Below are positions 17,015-27,414 of a stretch of DNA of 64,000 nucleotides, in pieces (position 1 is the stretch's first letter; each line of letters opens with the position of its first letter). The DNA lies in NCBI GenBank assembly GCA_025352695.1, contig JANXSK010000110.1:1-64000 (forward strand), written 5' to 3'. Below the pieces are notes generated by a model that saw only the letters and a program-made list of their open reading frames with translations, had not been told where the DNA came from and searched no databases. Source of the DNA: Ferruginibacter sp. (lineage in GTDB: Bacteria; Bacteroidota; Bacteroidia; Chitinophagales; Chitinophagaceae). A program made the position numbers and the translations under genes.

Positions 17015-19156
17015 TTAATTTTTTACAGTGTCTTTAGGTTCTGGTTTTCTTTTTGGGTTTGGCAATACCGCTTCTGCTTTAATTACCGGCAGTAAATCAT
17101 TGCTATCTTTTTTAGGCAATTCTTTTTTTGTTGTAGAATCTTTGTCTTTCTTCATTTTATCCAATGCATCTGTATCTTCATCCTGCTCAAGGCCAATTGT
17201 ATCTTTAATAGTTTTAATATACCCTTTGGCAATCAGATAGGCCGAATCTTTAGAATGCCTTAAAGAATCCTGTCTTTTTATTTCAGTATAAATTCTCACA
17301 GGTATTAAATTTAATTTTGATAATTCATCTATTTTATCCAATCGTTTTTTATCAATGATAGAATCTTTTAAATACTTTTCTATCATGAGCCCTACAATGG
17401 GTGCTGCATAAGTACCTCCAAAACGTCCGCTGTTTTCAACTACACACATTATGGCAATTCTGGGGTTATCTCTAGGAGCAAAGCCACAAAAAAAAGCGTG
17501 ATTGGGTTGTTTAACTCCTTTGCTGTAATTTTCTACCGTACCTGTTTTACCACAAATCGCTATCCCATCAATCTTTGCTGCAATACCTGTTCCTCTATCA
17601 ACCACATTTTGCATCCCGTCATGTACGGTTTCAAAAACACTATCAGGTATATCAATGGTGCTATTTTGGTCCTTAAAAGCTTTTAACATTCCAAATTTAT
17701 CGCCGCCCTCAATTGAATCTACTATATGAGGAATTTTGTACCACCCTTTATTTGCAATGTAGGCCATTTCATTTGCCACCTGTAATGGGGTAACATCTAC
17801 TTCACCCTGGCCAATACTTACAGAACGAAAGGTGCAATAATTCCATTTGCCTTCACCATAAGTTTTATTAAAATGAGCAGGCGTTGGTATGTTCCCCCGT
17901 TTTTCTGAAGGCACATCTACGCCTAATTTATGCCCAAGACCAAAAGCATACATGTAGCGATCCCATGCAGCAAGGCTGCTATCCACATTAGGATATTTTG
18001 GATTATTAATTACTCGTTGCATTACGGTAGCAAAATATGTATTGTCTGATATGGTGATGGCACCACGCAGATCGAATGTTCCTTTGTCTAAACATTTCAT
18101 CGGCTTGCCGCTTCCACAACCATAAAAAGCACCGGAGCAGGAAACCCTAAAATCTGTTGTAATCATTCCCTCATGCAAACCTATTAGTGCCTGTAAAGTT
18201 TTAAAAGTAGAACCAGGCGAATAGGTAGCACTAACTGTTCTATTTAATAATGGTAACGCAGGATTTAGAAACAACTCTGAAAAATGCTTTCTTCTTTCGC
18301 TACCAGTGAGGTATTTGGGCTGATAAGTTGGGGCGCTTACCATAGCAAGAATTCCGCCGGTTCTTGGGTCAACAGCAACTATAGATCCCAATTTATTTTG
18401 CATTAATTTTTCGCCCAATTCTTGTAATTCTATATCAATGGAAGTATGCATGTTTTGTCCTGCAATAGCGGCTGTATCAAATTTACCATTTTCCAGTTTT
18501 TCTGTAAGCCGGTTTTTATTGTCTCTTTTCCAATATTCAATGCCACGTTCCCCCATTAATACTTTTTCATAACTGCGTTCAATACCAGTGTAACCGGCAT
18601 AATCACCGGAAACATAGCCTTCCTCTTTATGTCTTTTCAAAAAATTGGTATCTACTTCTGAAGTGTAACCCAACACATTTGCAGCAGCATCATATGGATA
18701 ACTTCTTACAGAACGTTCCTGTAAATAAAAGGCTGGGGCAAATTTGTACATTACTTCGTTTAGCATGGCCATTTTTGAATCGCTTAATAAAGCCTCAAAA
18801 ACAGACGGTCTTGTTCTACCATTTCGTATAATTAAGTCTATCACTTTTTTATTAAACTGAGTCGTATCTATTTGCAAAATTTTACAAAGTGCGAATGTAT
18901 CTACTCCTTTTAATTTATTGGGTGCCACCATCAAATCATAAATAGTAGTGTTTTGCAATAATACTTTATTGTGCCGATCGTACACAATTCCTCTATCAGG
19001 ATATACTACTTTCCTGAATTTACCCTGATCGTCGGCCATTATTTTGTATTTGGATGATATTACCTGTAAAGTGAAAAGCCTTGCGATAATGATAATAAAT
19101 ACAATGACAAACGAAAAGCGTATCACATTTTGACGGGACTGGTTAAATACGGACAA
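17015..19156 (-). CDS. mrdA: Penicillin-binding protein 2 (elongation transpeptidase)
   Basis: A 713-residue class B penicillin-binding protein that crosslinks peptidoglycan for rod elongation. A single N-terminal membrane helix (about residues 11-32) anchors it. The dimerisation domain includes VYPDRGIVYDR. The transpeptidase motifs are complete: STFK with Ser316, SDN at 370-372 and KTG at 537-539. A charged, Lys/Glu/Asp-rich tail of about 90 residues follows the catalytic domain. The start codon appears to be TTG: a stop lies two codons upstream and no ATG is nearby, while SVFNQSRQNVIRF looks like the normal family N-terminus. It sits between mreD and rodA in one operon. Confidence 0.95.
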   Translation of the reverse strand: MSVFNQSRQNVIRFSFVIVFIIIIARLFTLQVISSKYKIMADDQGKFRKVVYPDRGIVYDRHNKVLLQNTTIYDLMVAPNKLKGVDTFALCKILQIDTTQFNKKVIDLIIRNGRTRPSVFEALLSDSKMAMLNEVMYKFAPAFYLQERSVRSYPYDAAANVLGYTSEVDTNFLKRHKEEGYVSGDYAGYTGIERSYEKVLMGERGIEYWKRDNKNRLTEKLENGKFDTAAIAGQNMHTSIDIELQELGEKLMQNKLGSIVAVDPRTGGILAMVSAPTYQPKYLTGSERRKHFSELFLNPALPLLNRTVSATYSPGSTFKTLQALIGLHEGMITTDFRVSCSGAFYGCGSGKPMKCLDKGTFDLRGAITISDNTYFATVMQRVINNPKYPNVDSSLAAWDRYMYAFGLGHKLGVDVPSEKRGNIPTPAHFNKTYGEGKWNYCTFRSVSIGQGEVDVTPLQVANEMAYIANKGWYKIPHIVDSIEGGDKFGMLKAFKDQNSTIDIPDSVFETVHDGMQNVVDRGTGIAAKIDGIAICGKTGTVENYSKGVKQPNHAFFCGFAPRDNPRIAIMCVVENSGRFGGTYAAPIVGLMIEKYLKDSIIDKKRLDKIDELSKLNLIPVRIYTEIKRQDSLRHSKDSAYLIAKGYIKTIKDTIGLEQDEDTDALDKMKKDKDSTTKKELPKKDSNDLLPVIKAEAVLPNPKRKPEPKDTVKN

Positions 19157-19258
19157 TTTTTATAGTTTAAAGTATTTATTGATGGTTTGTTGCTTCATAT
19201 ATTTAGAATTTAGCAAAAATACCTATTAAATTATTTGAATAAAACCAGAAATCCTACA

Positions 19259-19792
19259 TTAAACTGTATTTGTTCTAAACTTTTGTTTTCGGGAGAAAAG
19301 CAGTTCGGCAATAATTATTAGTGCTAAACTGATGAGTGTTGAAAACAATGTTTTAAGGATAAACTCCCAAAAATTTCCGAATTGAAAAGCTTCAAGTAAA
19401 AATAGCCAACTGTTGTGCAGCAGCGTTAGTAATCCTGCATACACCATATAAGGGCCAAAGCCCCCCATACTTTTTAAGGATGGTTCTTCGTAGTTGGTTT
19501 CAGCTCCTTCGTGCGGTATAAGAATATTGATTAAAAATGGCCTCACATATGCAATTAAAACGCATGCTGCAGCATGAAAGCCCGGATTATGACGAAAGCT
19601 ATCCAATGTAAAGCCCAATAAAAAAGCCAGTATCATTTGTAAGGTTCGGCTAAACTTAAAAGGCATCCAAAAAATAAACAAAATATAAATGTAGGGTGTA
19701 ATTATGTAGTTAAGATGAACCCTATCTAATACAAAAAACTGAACCAATATCAGTAAAATAAATCGCAGCATATTTTTAACCAGTGTACTCAT
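19259..19792 (-). CDS. mreD: Rod shape-determining protein MreD
   Basis: A 177-residue, strongly hydrophobic protein with about five membrane segments, the size and character of MreD, an inner-membrane member of the elongasome. MreD is poorly conserved in sequence; the segment FTLDSFRHNPGFHAAACVLI fits the family pattern in Bacteroidota, and position between mreC and mrdA is decisive. It starts 19 bases after mreC. The gap to mrdA (102 bases) is the largest inside the operon. Confidence 0.88.
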   Translation of the reverse strand: MSTLVKNMLRFILLILVQFFVLDRVHLNYIITPYIYILFIFWMPFKFSRTLQMILAFLLGFTLDSFRHNPGFHAAACVLIAYVRPFLINILIPHEGAETNYEEPSLKSMGGFGPYMVYAGLLTLLHNSWLFLLEAFQFGNFWEFILKTLFSTLISLALIIIAELLFSRKQKFRTNTV

Positions 19793-19811
19793 AGTTGCTT
19801 GCCTGCGGCAA

Positions 19812-20675
19812 TTAATTATTAATCTTAATTTTTGCTTTTTCTATTAATTTATTAATTTCTTCTCTTTGGTTATTATCAATAGCATAAACAAACTGAAGAT
19901 TATAAAAATTTGCTGTTGATTTTACTTTAATAATATAATTATTGGTACTTTTTTCCGGCTGTACCTGCTCAACAGTACCAATCATGAGGCCATATGGAAA
20001 TGTTGTTGTGATACCACTTGTTAAAACGGTATCGCCCTTTGCTACTTTTACACTTTTTCTTACATTAATCATAGAAAGATAATTCGGTTCCTTACCATCC
20101 CAGATAATTGTTCCTCCACCCTGGGGATCATTTTTTAGCAAGGCATTAATCTTACTGTCTTTATGAAGCAAACTCATTACCACTGCATAATTTTCGCTTA
20201 CATCCGTTACTATCCCAACCACCCCGTTATTTGTATCAATTACCCCTTCATCTTTTTTTAATTGCTGTGCAGATCCTCTTCCCAATACAATGAAATTATT
20301 TTGAGTAGATACTGAATTAGAAACAACTTTTGCAGCCTGGTAAAGCCATTTACGGTGATTGCCCAAGGTATCGTAAGGTATAAAATCAGTTACTATTTTA
20401 TTAATAGTATCGGGAAGTTCAAAATTAGCTTTCATCAAATTACGCAAACGTTCGTTGTCTTTTATAAGTTGCTGATTGGCTTTTTTTAGCTGGAGGTAAT
20501 AATCTACTTTATTGTACTGCTCATTTATTCTACCAGTAATTTCATTCATATGCACAGCTGCTATTGCACTGTGATACTTGTTATAATGCACAATCAAATA
20601 AATACAATACCCCTGCAACAGCAGGAAAAAAATAAAGTTAAAATAACTGCGAATGTAGAGAAAGATATTACGCAT
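19812..20675 (-). CDS. mreC: Rod shape-determining protein MreC
   Basis: A 287-residue protein with one N-terminal membrane helix (IFLYIRSYFNFIFFLLLQGY region), a coiled coil of about residues 45-85 (NEQYNKVDYYLQLKKANQQL) and the MreC beta-domain. That domain carries VVGIVTDVSENYAVVMSLLH and DTVLTSGITTTFPYGLMIGT. MreC is a periplasmic scaffold linking MreB to PBP2. The frame is open to a TTG five codons earlier, but GGAGG nine bases before the ATG at 20675 decides the start. It is the second gene of the operon, 129 bases after mreB. Confidence 0.93.
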   Translation of the reverse strand: MRNIFLYIRSYFNFIFFLLLQGYCIYLIVHYNKYHSAIAAVHMNEITGRINEQYNKVDYYLQLKKANQQLIKDNERLRNLMKANFELPDTINKIVTDFIPYDTLGNHRKWLYQAAKVVSNSVSTQNNFIVLGRGSAQQLKKDEGVIDTNNGVVGIVTDVSENYAVVMSLLHKDSKINALLKNDPQGGGTIIWDGKEPNYLSMINVRKSVKVAKGDTVLTSGITTTFPYGLMIGTVEQVQPEKSTNNYIIKVKSTANFYNLQFVYAIDNNQREEINKLIEKAKIKINN

Positions 20676-20804
20676 GTAGCATTCCTCCAAATCTCTCGGC
20701 GGGAGAGCTATTTGAGTGTATGAAATGTAATAGGGTTTTCATAACAAAAGAACTTAAATACTTTCGGTTACAGAATAACCAATAATCATCAATACAGATG
20801 ACTT

Positions 20805-21830
20805 TTAACGCATTACAAATGGATACCTGTCGTAATTTTTTAGTGCAATACCAGTGCCCCTAACCACACTTTTCAGTGGATCATCTGCAACATGTACTGG
20901 TAATTTTATTTTTGCGGCGATGCGCTTATCCAGGCCTCTCAGCAAAGCTCCACCACCGGTAAGATATAAACCACGGCGATAAATATCTGCAGCTAGTTCG
21001 GGAGGCGTAGTTTCCAACGCTTTAAGAATTGCTTCTTCAATTTTAAAAATACTTTTATCCAATGCTTCTGCTACTTCTTGAAAACTGACCATTACCTGTT
21101 TTGGAATACCTGTTACCAGATCACGTCCATTAACGGGAATATCATCCGGAGGATTTTCAAGGTCTTTCATTGCAGCCCCAACCTGAATTTTAATTTGTTC
21201 TGCGGTTCGTTCTCCAATTAGCAAACTATGGTATCTGCGAAGCGCTTCCATAATATCGGCTGTAAACTCATCGCCTGCAATACGTATACTTTGATCGCAT
21301 ACAATACCCGCAAGGGCTATTACAGTAATACCGGTAGTACCACCACCAATGTCAATAATCATATTTCCCACCGGCTCTTCCACATCAATACCAATACCTA
21401 AAGCTGCGGCCATTGGCTCATGCAAAAGGTAAACTTCCTTGGCGCCTGCCTGTTCTGCACTATCTCTTACGGCACGCTTTTCTACCTCTGTAATACTGCT
21501 TGGTATGCAAATCATCATGCGCCAGCTAGGGGCAAATAAAGGTTTTTTGGGATAGATCATTTTTATCATTTCCCTTATCATTAATTCAGCTGCATTAAAA
21601 TCGGCAATTACTCCATCTTTTAACGGACGAACAGTTCTTATACTTTCATGGGTTTTTTCGTGCATCATCAATGCCTTTTTACCCACAGCTAAAATATTTT
21701 TGGGATTGTTTCTATCAAGGGCTACGATGGAAGGTTCGTTTACAACTACTTCATCGTTAAAGATTATCAGGGTATTTGCCGTGCCCAAATCCATGGCTAT
21801 TTCCTGTGTGAAAAAATTAAAAAGACCCAT
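20805..21830 (-). CDS. mreB: Actin-like cell-shape protein MreB
   Basis: A 341-residue bacterial actin that forms membrane-associated filaments directing lateral wall synthesis. ATP-binding signatures are visible: phosphate 1 MDLGTANTLI (about residue 13), phosphate 2 NMIIDIGGGTTGITVIALAG (about 158-177) and the adenosine motif YLTGGGALLRGLD (about 288). The N-terminal membrane-binding segment is GLFNFFTQEIA. It leads the mreB-mreC-mreD-mrdA-rodA operon. The 250 bases upstream contain no recognised gene and presumably hold the operon promoter. Confidence 0.97.
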   Translation of the reverse strand: MGLFNFFTQEIAMDLGTANTLIIFNDEVVVNEPSIVALDRNNPKNILAVGKKALMMHEKTHESIRTVRPLKDGVIADFNAAELMIREMIKMIYPKKPLFAPSWRMMICIPSSITEVEKRAVRDSAEQAGAKEVYLLHEPMAAALGIGIDVEEPVGNMIIDIGGGTTGITVIALAGIVCDQSIRIAGDEFTADIMEALRRYHSLLIGERTAEQIKIQVGAAMKDLENPPDDIPVNGRDLVTGIPKQVMVSFQEVAEALDKSIFKIEEAILKALETTPPELAADIYRRGLYLTGGGALLRGLDKRIAAKIKLPVHVADDPLKSVVRGTGIALKNYDRYPFVMR

Positions 21831-22082
21831 AATTTATATAGAGAAAAAAAATGTAAATAATGTAAGCAAAGTTGAACTAAATTATTTGAATTAACAATGA
21901 CAAACACATTATTTTTCAACATTTTATAGAAACTTCTATTGTAAACGCTAAAACATTAAAACCATGCCAGATTTGCTTCTTACTAACTAATTTAGCTATT
22001 TATTGTTTTGTAAATTTTAAGGGTTTATTAGCTGTAGTAATTGAAAAATGATAGTCCCTGTTTAAGAACCAGGTTATTAAAG

Positions 22083-23363
22083 TTATCGGAATTCATATCC
22101 GATATCTTTTCTGTAGTAAATGCCATCAAAATGAATTTGTTCAAGCATATAATTAGATTGTTCTGCAGCCTCCGCAATGGTATTGCCAAATGAAGTTACA
22201 GCAAGCACTCTTCCTCCATTGGTTAACACTTTATCTCCTTCTTGTTTTGTGCCGCCATGAAAAACGATTGTTCCGTCCAACACACTGCCGGCTAATCCTG
22301 TTATAATTTTTCCTGTTTCATGTTCGTTCGGATAGCCGCCACTTACTGCCATTACCGTAACAGCGGTTTTTTTATTGATAACAATATTAATTTCGTTTAA
22401 CCGCTGCTGTGCAGTGGCAGATAAAATCTCTATTATATCATTGTCAATTCTTGGAATAATTACTTCAGTTTCCGGATCTCCCAAGCGGCAATTATATTCA
22501 ATAACAAAAGGCTCTCCTTCTACGTTGATCAATCCAATAAATACAAATCCTTTATAATCAAGCGCTTCTTTTTGCAAGCCCTCTATGGTGGGTTTAATAA
22601 TTTTTTGTGTAACCGTTTCCATGTAGGCTGCAGTTATAAAAGGTACGGGGCTAACTGCACCCATGCCGCCGGTGTTAGGTCCTTTATCTCCAATACCAAT
22701 TTTTTTGTAATCCTTTGCCTCCGGCAATAACACATAATTTTTCCCATCCGTTAATACAAAAACACTCACTTCTATCCCATCTAAAAATTGTTCAATTACA
22801 ACTCTTTTACCCGCTTCCCCAAATTTAGAATGTTGTATCATTAATTGAAACTCAGCCAGTGCTTCAATGTGATTGTTACAGATAATTACTCCTTTACCCG
22901 ATGCAAGACCATCTGCTTTTAATACAATTGGCAGGGGATGATTCCGGATATACTGTATTCCTTCTTCATAAGAAGCCGCATTAAATTCTTTATATTTTGC
23001 TGTTGGAATATTGTGCCTGTCCATAAAAGCTTTTGCAAAAGCCTTGCTACCTTCTAGTTGTGCCGCTTCCTTTGAGGGGCCTATCACTTCGATATGAACA
23101 GTCGAAGGATTTTCCTTAAAGAAATTATAAATCCCTTTTACCAAAGGTTCTTCAGGACCAACTATTAACATTTTTATGGCGTTGGCAATACAAAACTTGG
23201 CCAACCCTTCAAAATCATTTATTGAAATAACTACGTTGTTACCAAACTGTTTTGTGCCTGCATTACCGGGTGCTATAAATAATTGGTCACATAAATTACT
23301 TTGTTTTATTTTCCATGCCAATGTATGTTCTCTTCCTCCACCGCCAACTAATAATATGTTCAT
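22083..23363 (-). CDS. purD: Phosphoribosylamine-glycine ligase (GAR synthetase)
   Basis: A 426-residue ATP-grasp ligase catalysing the second step of purine synthesis, joining glycine to phosphoribosylamine. The N-terminal segment has NILLVGGGGREHTLAWKIKQ. The ATP-grasp core includes PIVLKADGLASGKGVIICNN, then KIGIGDKGPNTGGMGAVSPV and VIEYNCRLGDPETEVIIPRI with the Mg-binding acidic residues. The C-terminal part carries the typical TVMAVSGGYP. The length is normal. It stands alone on the minus strand, divergent from the POT transporter gene. Confidence 0.96.
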   Translation of the reverse strand: MNILLVGGGGREHTLAWKIKQSNLCDQLFIAPGNAGTKQFGNNVVISINDFEGLAKFCIANAIKMLIVGPEEPLVKGIYNFFKENPSTVHIEVIGPSKEAAQLEGSKAFAKAFMDRHNIPTAKYKEFNAASYEEGIQYIRNHPLPIVLKADGLASGKGVIICNNHIEALAEFQLMIQHSKFGEAGKRVVIEQFLDGIEVSVFVLTDGKNYVLLPEAKDYKKIGIGDKGPNTGGMGAVSPVPFITAAYMETVTQKIIKPTIEGLQKEALDYKGFVFIGLINVEGEPFVIEYNCRLGDPETEVIIPRIDNDIIEILSATAQQRLNEINIVINKKTAVTVMAVSGGYPNEHETGKIITGLAGSVLDGTIVFHGGTKQEGDKVLTNGGRVLAVTSFGNTIAEAAEQSNYMLEQIHFDGIYYRKDIGYEFR

Positions 23364-23489
23364 GTAATTAATTTATTTTTTAAGGATTTATTTGTGGTGT
23401 GCGAATTTAAAACAGCTACCAATGTAAACCATAAAAATTTTTATAAACAGTGGCAGATGCCTTTTTTTTCAGAAATAGCCATCTACGTA

Positions 23490-23520
23490 TTGCTTTACTC
23501 ACAAGAAATTTGCTACTTTG
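23490..23520 (+). promoter_or_regulatory. Possible Bacteroidota promoter of the POT transporter
   Basis: A TTG at 23490-23492 and CTACTTTG at 23513-23520 (one mismatch to TAnnTTTG) are separated by 20 bases, the usual spacing. They lie about 38 bases before the start codon. Confidence 0.35.
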
Positions 23521-23558
23521 AGTGATTAAAATATTTATCAGCAACATAAAATTAAAAT

Positions 23559-25220
23559 ATGAATGAAAAAGCACTTTCGGCTAAACACCCCCGTGGACTG
23601 TATGTATTGTTTTTTACTGAAATGTGGGAACGGTTTGGGTTTTATTTGATGATAGGAATATTACCCTTGTTTCTCCGTGCTACTGATAAAGGTGGAAGAG
23701 GAATGGATAATGCACTCTCTATTGATGTGGTAGGCAGTTATGTTGCTCTAGTTTATCTAACACCATTTTTAGGCGGCCTTTTAGCAGACAGATATCTGGG
23801 ATACAGAAAATCAATTTTCATTGGTGGCGCACTTATGGCTTTAGGATATTTTATAATAGGAATTCCAGGAAATAATACCTTGTTGTTTGCTGGTCTTGGT
23901 TGTGTGATTGTAGGTAATGGTTTTTTTAAACCTAACATCAGTACCCTATTGGGGAATATTTATAATACTGAAGCCCTAAAACCTAAAAAAGATATTGCCT
24001 ATAATATCTTTTATATGGGCGTTAATATTGGCGCTTTTGCCTGCAATTTTGTAGCTGCCTATTTAAGAAATAATTATAACTGGGGCTATGCTTTTACGGC
24101 TGCAGGGGTAGGTATGGTAATAGCATTGATATGGTTTGCATTTGGCCAAAAATATGTAAAACATGGTGATATAATGAACCCAGTACAAAAGGAAGATATG
24201 CCCATGTCGAAAATAATATTGTACGTTTTTGTTCCAGCAATAATCGCAGGCACAATTGGATGGTTTATTCCCGGCAACCTGATCGGGTCCGATTCAAATG
24301 ATGCATTTATTTTTGCTTGTGTTCCCATTGTGGTCTTTTATTTTAGCATTTGGGCCCGTTGCCAGGGCTTAGATAAAAAACGTATTGGTACTTTATTAAC
24401 ACTGTTTGGGGTAGCAATTATTTTTTGGAATATTTACAACCAAAACTCAACTGCACTTACCATTTGGGCAGATAGTTACAGCTATCGGGAAACTACACCT
24501 GCTATAGAAAAAGCATTAACCCCTTTTGCATTTTTAGAAAAAGTAAATACCAATCCGCAGGAAGTTCCCATAATTGACGATCAGTTTAGAACAAAATTGG
24601 GTACCGACGGTAAAGTAGTTACCGGCTTAGGAATAAACCCATATTTTAAAAATTTACCCAAAGACAAATGGCCACCAGAAGGACAGGATTTGAAATTAAT
24701 TTCTACTGAAATTTATCAATCTATCAATCCGTTTTGGATAATATTACTTACGCCTGTAATTGTTGGTCTTTTTGGCTTTCTCAGAGCAAGGCGAAAAGAA
24801 CCGAGTACGCCGGAAAAATTTGCGTGGGGCACTATCATTGCCGGATTATCCTCATTGGTAATGGTTTTTGCCTGTTTATCAACAAATATCTATCAAAATA
24901 AAGTATCCTCTGGATGGATATTTGCCACCTACGGCGTTTTCACAATAAGCGAATTGTTCATGAGCCCTGTTGGGTTATCGTTGGTATCCAAAGTATCTCC
25001 AAGAAGGTTTACTTCGTTGATGATGGGAGGATGGTTTATTACGACTTCTCTTGGTGGAAAAATATCAGGTATCCTTGCTGGCTTTTGGGATCAATTTGAT
25101 AATAAGGCTGTTTTTTTTGCTATTAGTGCTGTAGCAGCGATTGTTGCAGGATTGGTAATTTTTCCACTCACTAAACGATTAGCAAAAGTAGTTGATGAAG
25201 CCACTGCACAGAATAATTAA
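23559..25220 (+). CDS. Proton-dependent oligopeptide transporter (POT/PTR2 family, MFS)
   Basis: A 553-residue major-facilitator protein that imports di- and tripeptides with protons. The POT signature FFTEMWERFGFYLMIGILPL with its ExxER-type motif lies at residues of about 19-38. The second signature FYMGVNIGAFACNFVAAYLR lies near residue 150. About fourteen membrane segments are visible. The loop around residues 310-385 is longer than in minimal members, as in other Bacteroidota POTs. It lies 95 bases upstream of an OPT-family transporter on the same strand, so two peptide-uptake systems are side by side. Confidence 0.95.
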   Translation: MNEKALSAKHPRGLYVLFFTEMWERFGFYLMIGILPLFLRATDKGGRGMDNALSIDVVGSYVALVYLTPFLGGLLADRYLGYRKSIFIGGALMALGYFIIGIPGNNTLLFAGLGCVIVGNGFFKPNISTLLGNIYNTEALKPKKDIAYNIFYMGVNIGAFACNFVAAYLRNNYNWGYAFTAAGVGMVIALIWFAFGQKYVKHGDIMNPVQKEDMPMSKIILYVFVPAIIAGTIGWFIPGNLIGSDSNDAFIFACVPIVVFYFSIWARCQGLDKKRIGTLLTLFGVAIIFWNIYNQNSTALTIWADSYSYRETTPAIEKALTPFAFLEKVNTNPQEVPIIDDQFRTKLGTDGKVVTGLGINPYFKNLPKDKWPPEGQDLKLISTEIYQSINPFWIILLTPVIVGLFGFLRARRKEPSTPEKFAWGTIIAGLSSLVMVFACLSTNIYQNKVSSGWIFATYGVFTISELFMSPVGLSLVSKVSPRRFTSLMMGGWFITTSLGGKISGILAGFWDQFDNKAVFFAISAVAAIVAGLVIFPLTKRLAKVVDEATAQNN

Positions 25221-25315
25221 TTTTTTAAGGAGCTGCTAAAGAAATATTTATTGTCTTACAATAAGCCAATAAACAGTACGCTATTTCATTTAATTTTTTA
25301 AAACCCTAACAGGTC

Positions 25316-27361
25316 ATGTCTGAGAAAAAACCATTCTTCCCATTTGTATCACCTCAAACCATTATGAAAGAATTGACGGTAAAGTCAATTTTATTGGGTA
25401 GTTTATTTGGCGTAATATTCGGTGCAGCTACTGTTTACCTTGCACTAAAGGCCGGGCTAACTGTTTCTGCCTCCATACCCATTGCGGTAATTGCTATCAC
25501 GCTTGGAAGAAAATATTTTAAAACCACCATTCTTGAAAATAATATTATTCAAACTACGGGAAGTGCCGGAGAAAGTATTGCCGCTGGCGTTTCTTTTACA
25601 CTGCCTGGCTTTCTGTTTCTTTCATCGCCAGATAGTGCCGCCTATTTTAATTATCTCACCATTTTAATATTAGCCATTGTAGGAGGTATGTTGGGTACGC
25701 TATTAATGATTCCTTTAAGAAAAGCATTGATTGTAAATGAGCATGAAACACTGCCTTACCCAGAAGGTACCGCCTGTGGTGATGTTTTAAAAGCAGGAGA
25801 AAAGGGAGGCGATTTTGCCCGAACTGCCTTCTGGGGGCTGGGTGTAGCTTTCAGTTATGCCATACTTCAAAAGATACTACACATAATTGCTGAAACACCT
25901 GTTTATGCTACCAAACAGATTAACAAGTTTTTTCCTTCTGCACAACTAAGTGGGGAAATAACACCAGAATATTTAGGGGTAGGTTATATCATAGGACCAA
26001 AAATTGCCGGAGTGTTAGTAGCTGGAGGTGTATTAAGCTGGCTTGTATTAATTCCACTTTTATCTTCAGTTGTACCGGCAGATATTATTGCGATGCAATT
26101 GCATAAACTGGGTTACCTGGCAGATCTTGCAAAAGATGGTGGCAAGGGTGGCTGGAATGCAGCTACCCATACTTTTACAGATTATCCCGCAGCTATTTAT
26201 TATGCTTTCATCAGGCAAATTGGTGCCGGTGCAGTTGCCGCTGGTGGAATTATTACATTGTTTAAAACAATACCAACCATTGTTAAATCCATAAAAGGAA
26301 GTGTAAATTCAATAAAAAATAAATCCGCAGATGCTGAAACAGATACTGTTTTAAGAACTGAAAAAGACCTCAGTATTAAAGTGGTTGGTTTTGGAAGTTT
26401 AGGCCTTATTGCCTTAATTGCTATTTTACCACAAGTGCCCGGAGATAGCATTTTACAGAAATTATTAATCGGCATATTGGTGATTGTTTTCGGCGCTTTG
26501 TTCGTTACCGTTTCATCAAGAATTGTTGGCTTGATTGGTTCTTCCAACAACCCAATAAGTGGCATGACGATCGCTACTGTGATGGGTACCAGTTTAATTT
26601 TTATGGCAGTTGGGTGGACTGGACATGCCTACGAACCATTGGTATTAGTTGTTGGTGGAATGATATGTATTGCAGCTGCCAATGCCGGTGGAACATCGCA
26701 GGATTTAAAGAGTGGTTATATTGTTGGAGCTACACCCCGCAATCAACAAATAGCTTTATTCATCGGTGCCATTGTTTCCTCCATAGTTATCGGTATCACT
26801 ATTAAATATTTAGATAAGCCCAGCAGCGAAATGCTAGCCCAGGGTATTCACCATGCTATTGGTACAGAAAAGTATCCTGCGCCACAGGCAACTTTAATGG
26901 CAACTTTAATTAAAGGGATTCTTTCTTTTAATCTTGACTGGCAGTATGTTTTTGTAGGTGTTTTTCTGGCTGTTGTTATGGAACTTTGTGGCATTAAATC
27001 ATTGAGTTTTGCTGTGGGTGCTTACCTGCCCTTATCTACTACATTGCCAATATTTATTGGAGGTGCTATCAAGGGCCTTGTAGACATGAAAAAGAAAAAG
27101 GTGAATATTATAATTAGTAGTGAGGAAGAAGAACTTGGGAAAGGAAGTCTTTTTGCGACAGGCCTTGTTGCAGGTGGTGCGGTGGCAGGTGTAATTATTG
27201 CTTTTCTTTCTGGTAGTGATTGGGGTGATAAATTTTTAAGGTCTATTACTTTGGAACATGCTTTAACTGCTGCTTTAAGTACAAATGGATATTTTATTAT
27301 GGGTGTTTTATTTTTTGCAACTATGGGATTAATGCTTTACCGAACTGCTTTAAAAAAATAA
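25316..27361 (+). CDS. Oligopeptide transporter, OPT family
   Basis: A 681-residue polytopic protein with about 15 hydrophobic segments. OPT-family features include FTVKS-type entry at LTVKSILLGSLFGVIFGAAT (about residues 18-37), the segment ETLPYPEGTACGDVLKAGEK (about 144-163) and NAGGTSQDLKSGYIVGATPR (about 455-474). OPT proteins carry oligopeptides or metal chelates across the inner membrane; bacterial members are poorly characterised. It follows the POT gene in the same direction and is ended by a hairpin. Joint peptide scavenging is the likely theme. Confidence 0.93.
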   Translation: MSEKKPFFPFVSPQTIMKELTVKSILLGSLFGVIFGAATVYLALKAGLTVSASIPIAVIAITLGRKYFKTTILENNIIQTTGSAGESIAAGVSFTLPGFLFLSSPDSAAYFNYLTILILAIVGGMLGTLLMIPLRKALIVNEHETLPYPEGTACGDVLKAGEKGGDFARTAFWGLGVAFSYAILQKILHIIAETPVYATKQINKFFPSAQLSGEITPEYLGVGYIIGPKIAGVLVAGGVLSWLVLIPLLSSVVPADIIAMQLHKLGYLADLAKDGGKGGWNAATHTFTDYPAAIYYAFIRQIGAGAVAAGGIITLFKTIPTIVKSIKGSVNSIKNKSADAETDTVLRTEKDLSIKVVGFGSLGLIALIAILPQVPGDSILQKLLIGILVIVFGALFVTVSSRIVGLIGSSNNPISGMTIATVMGTSLIFMAVGWTGHAYEPLVLVVGGMICIAAANAGGTSQDLKSGYIVGATPRNQQIALFIGAIVSSIVIGITIKYLDKPSSEMLAQGIHHAIGTEKYPAPQATLMATLIKGILSFNLDWQYVFVGVFLAVVMELCGIKSLSFAVGAYLPLSTTLPIFIGGAIKGLVDMKKKKVNIIISSEEEELGKGSLFATGLVAGGAVAGVIIAFLSGSDWGDKFLRSITLEHALTAALSTNGYFIMGVLFFATMGLMLYRTALKK

Positions 27362-27387
27362 AACGAAATAGCAAAAATATAATTTAG

Positions 27388-27410
27388 AAAGCGGCCAATA
27401 GGTCGCTTTT
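27388..27410 (+). terminator. Terminator hairpin between OPT gene and the convergent DUF1501 gene
   Basis: AAAGCGGCC (27388-27396) pairs with GGTCGCTTT (27401-27409) through one G-T pair, with an AATA loop and short T tract. AT-rich flanks extend the pairing, so it may serve both convergent genes. Confidence 0.65.
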
Positions 27411-27414
27411 AAAA

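Noticed and set aside
26200-26565. 121-codon antisense frame inside the OPT transporter gene
   Set aside because: Lies fully within conserved OPT coding sequence and has no motif.
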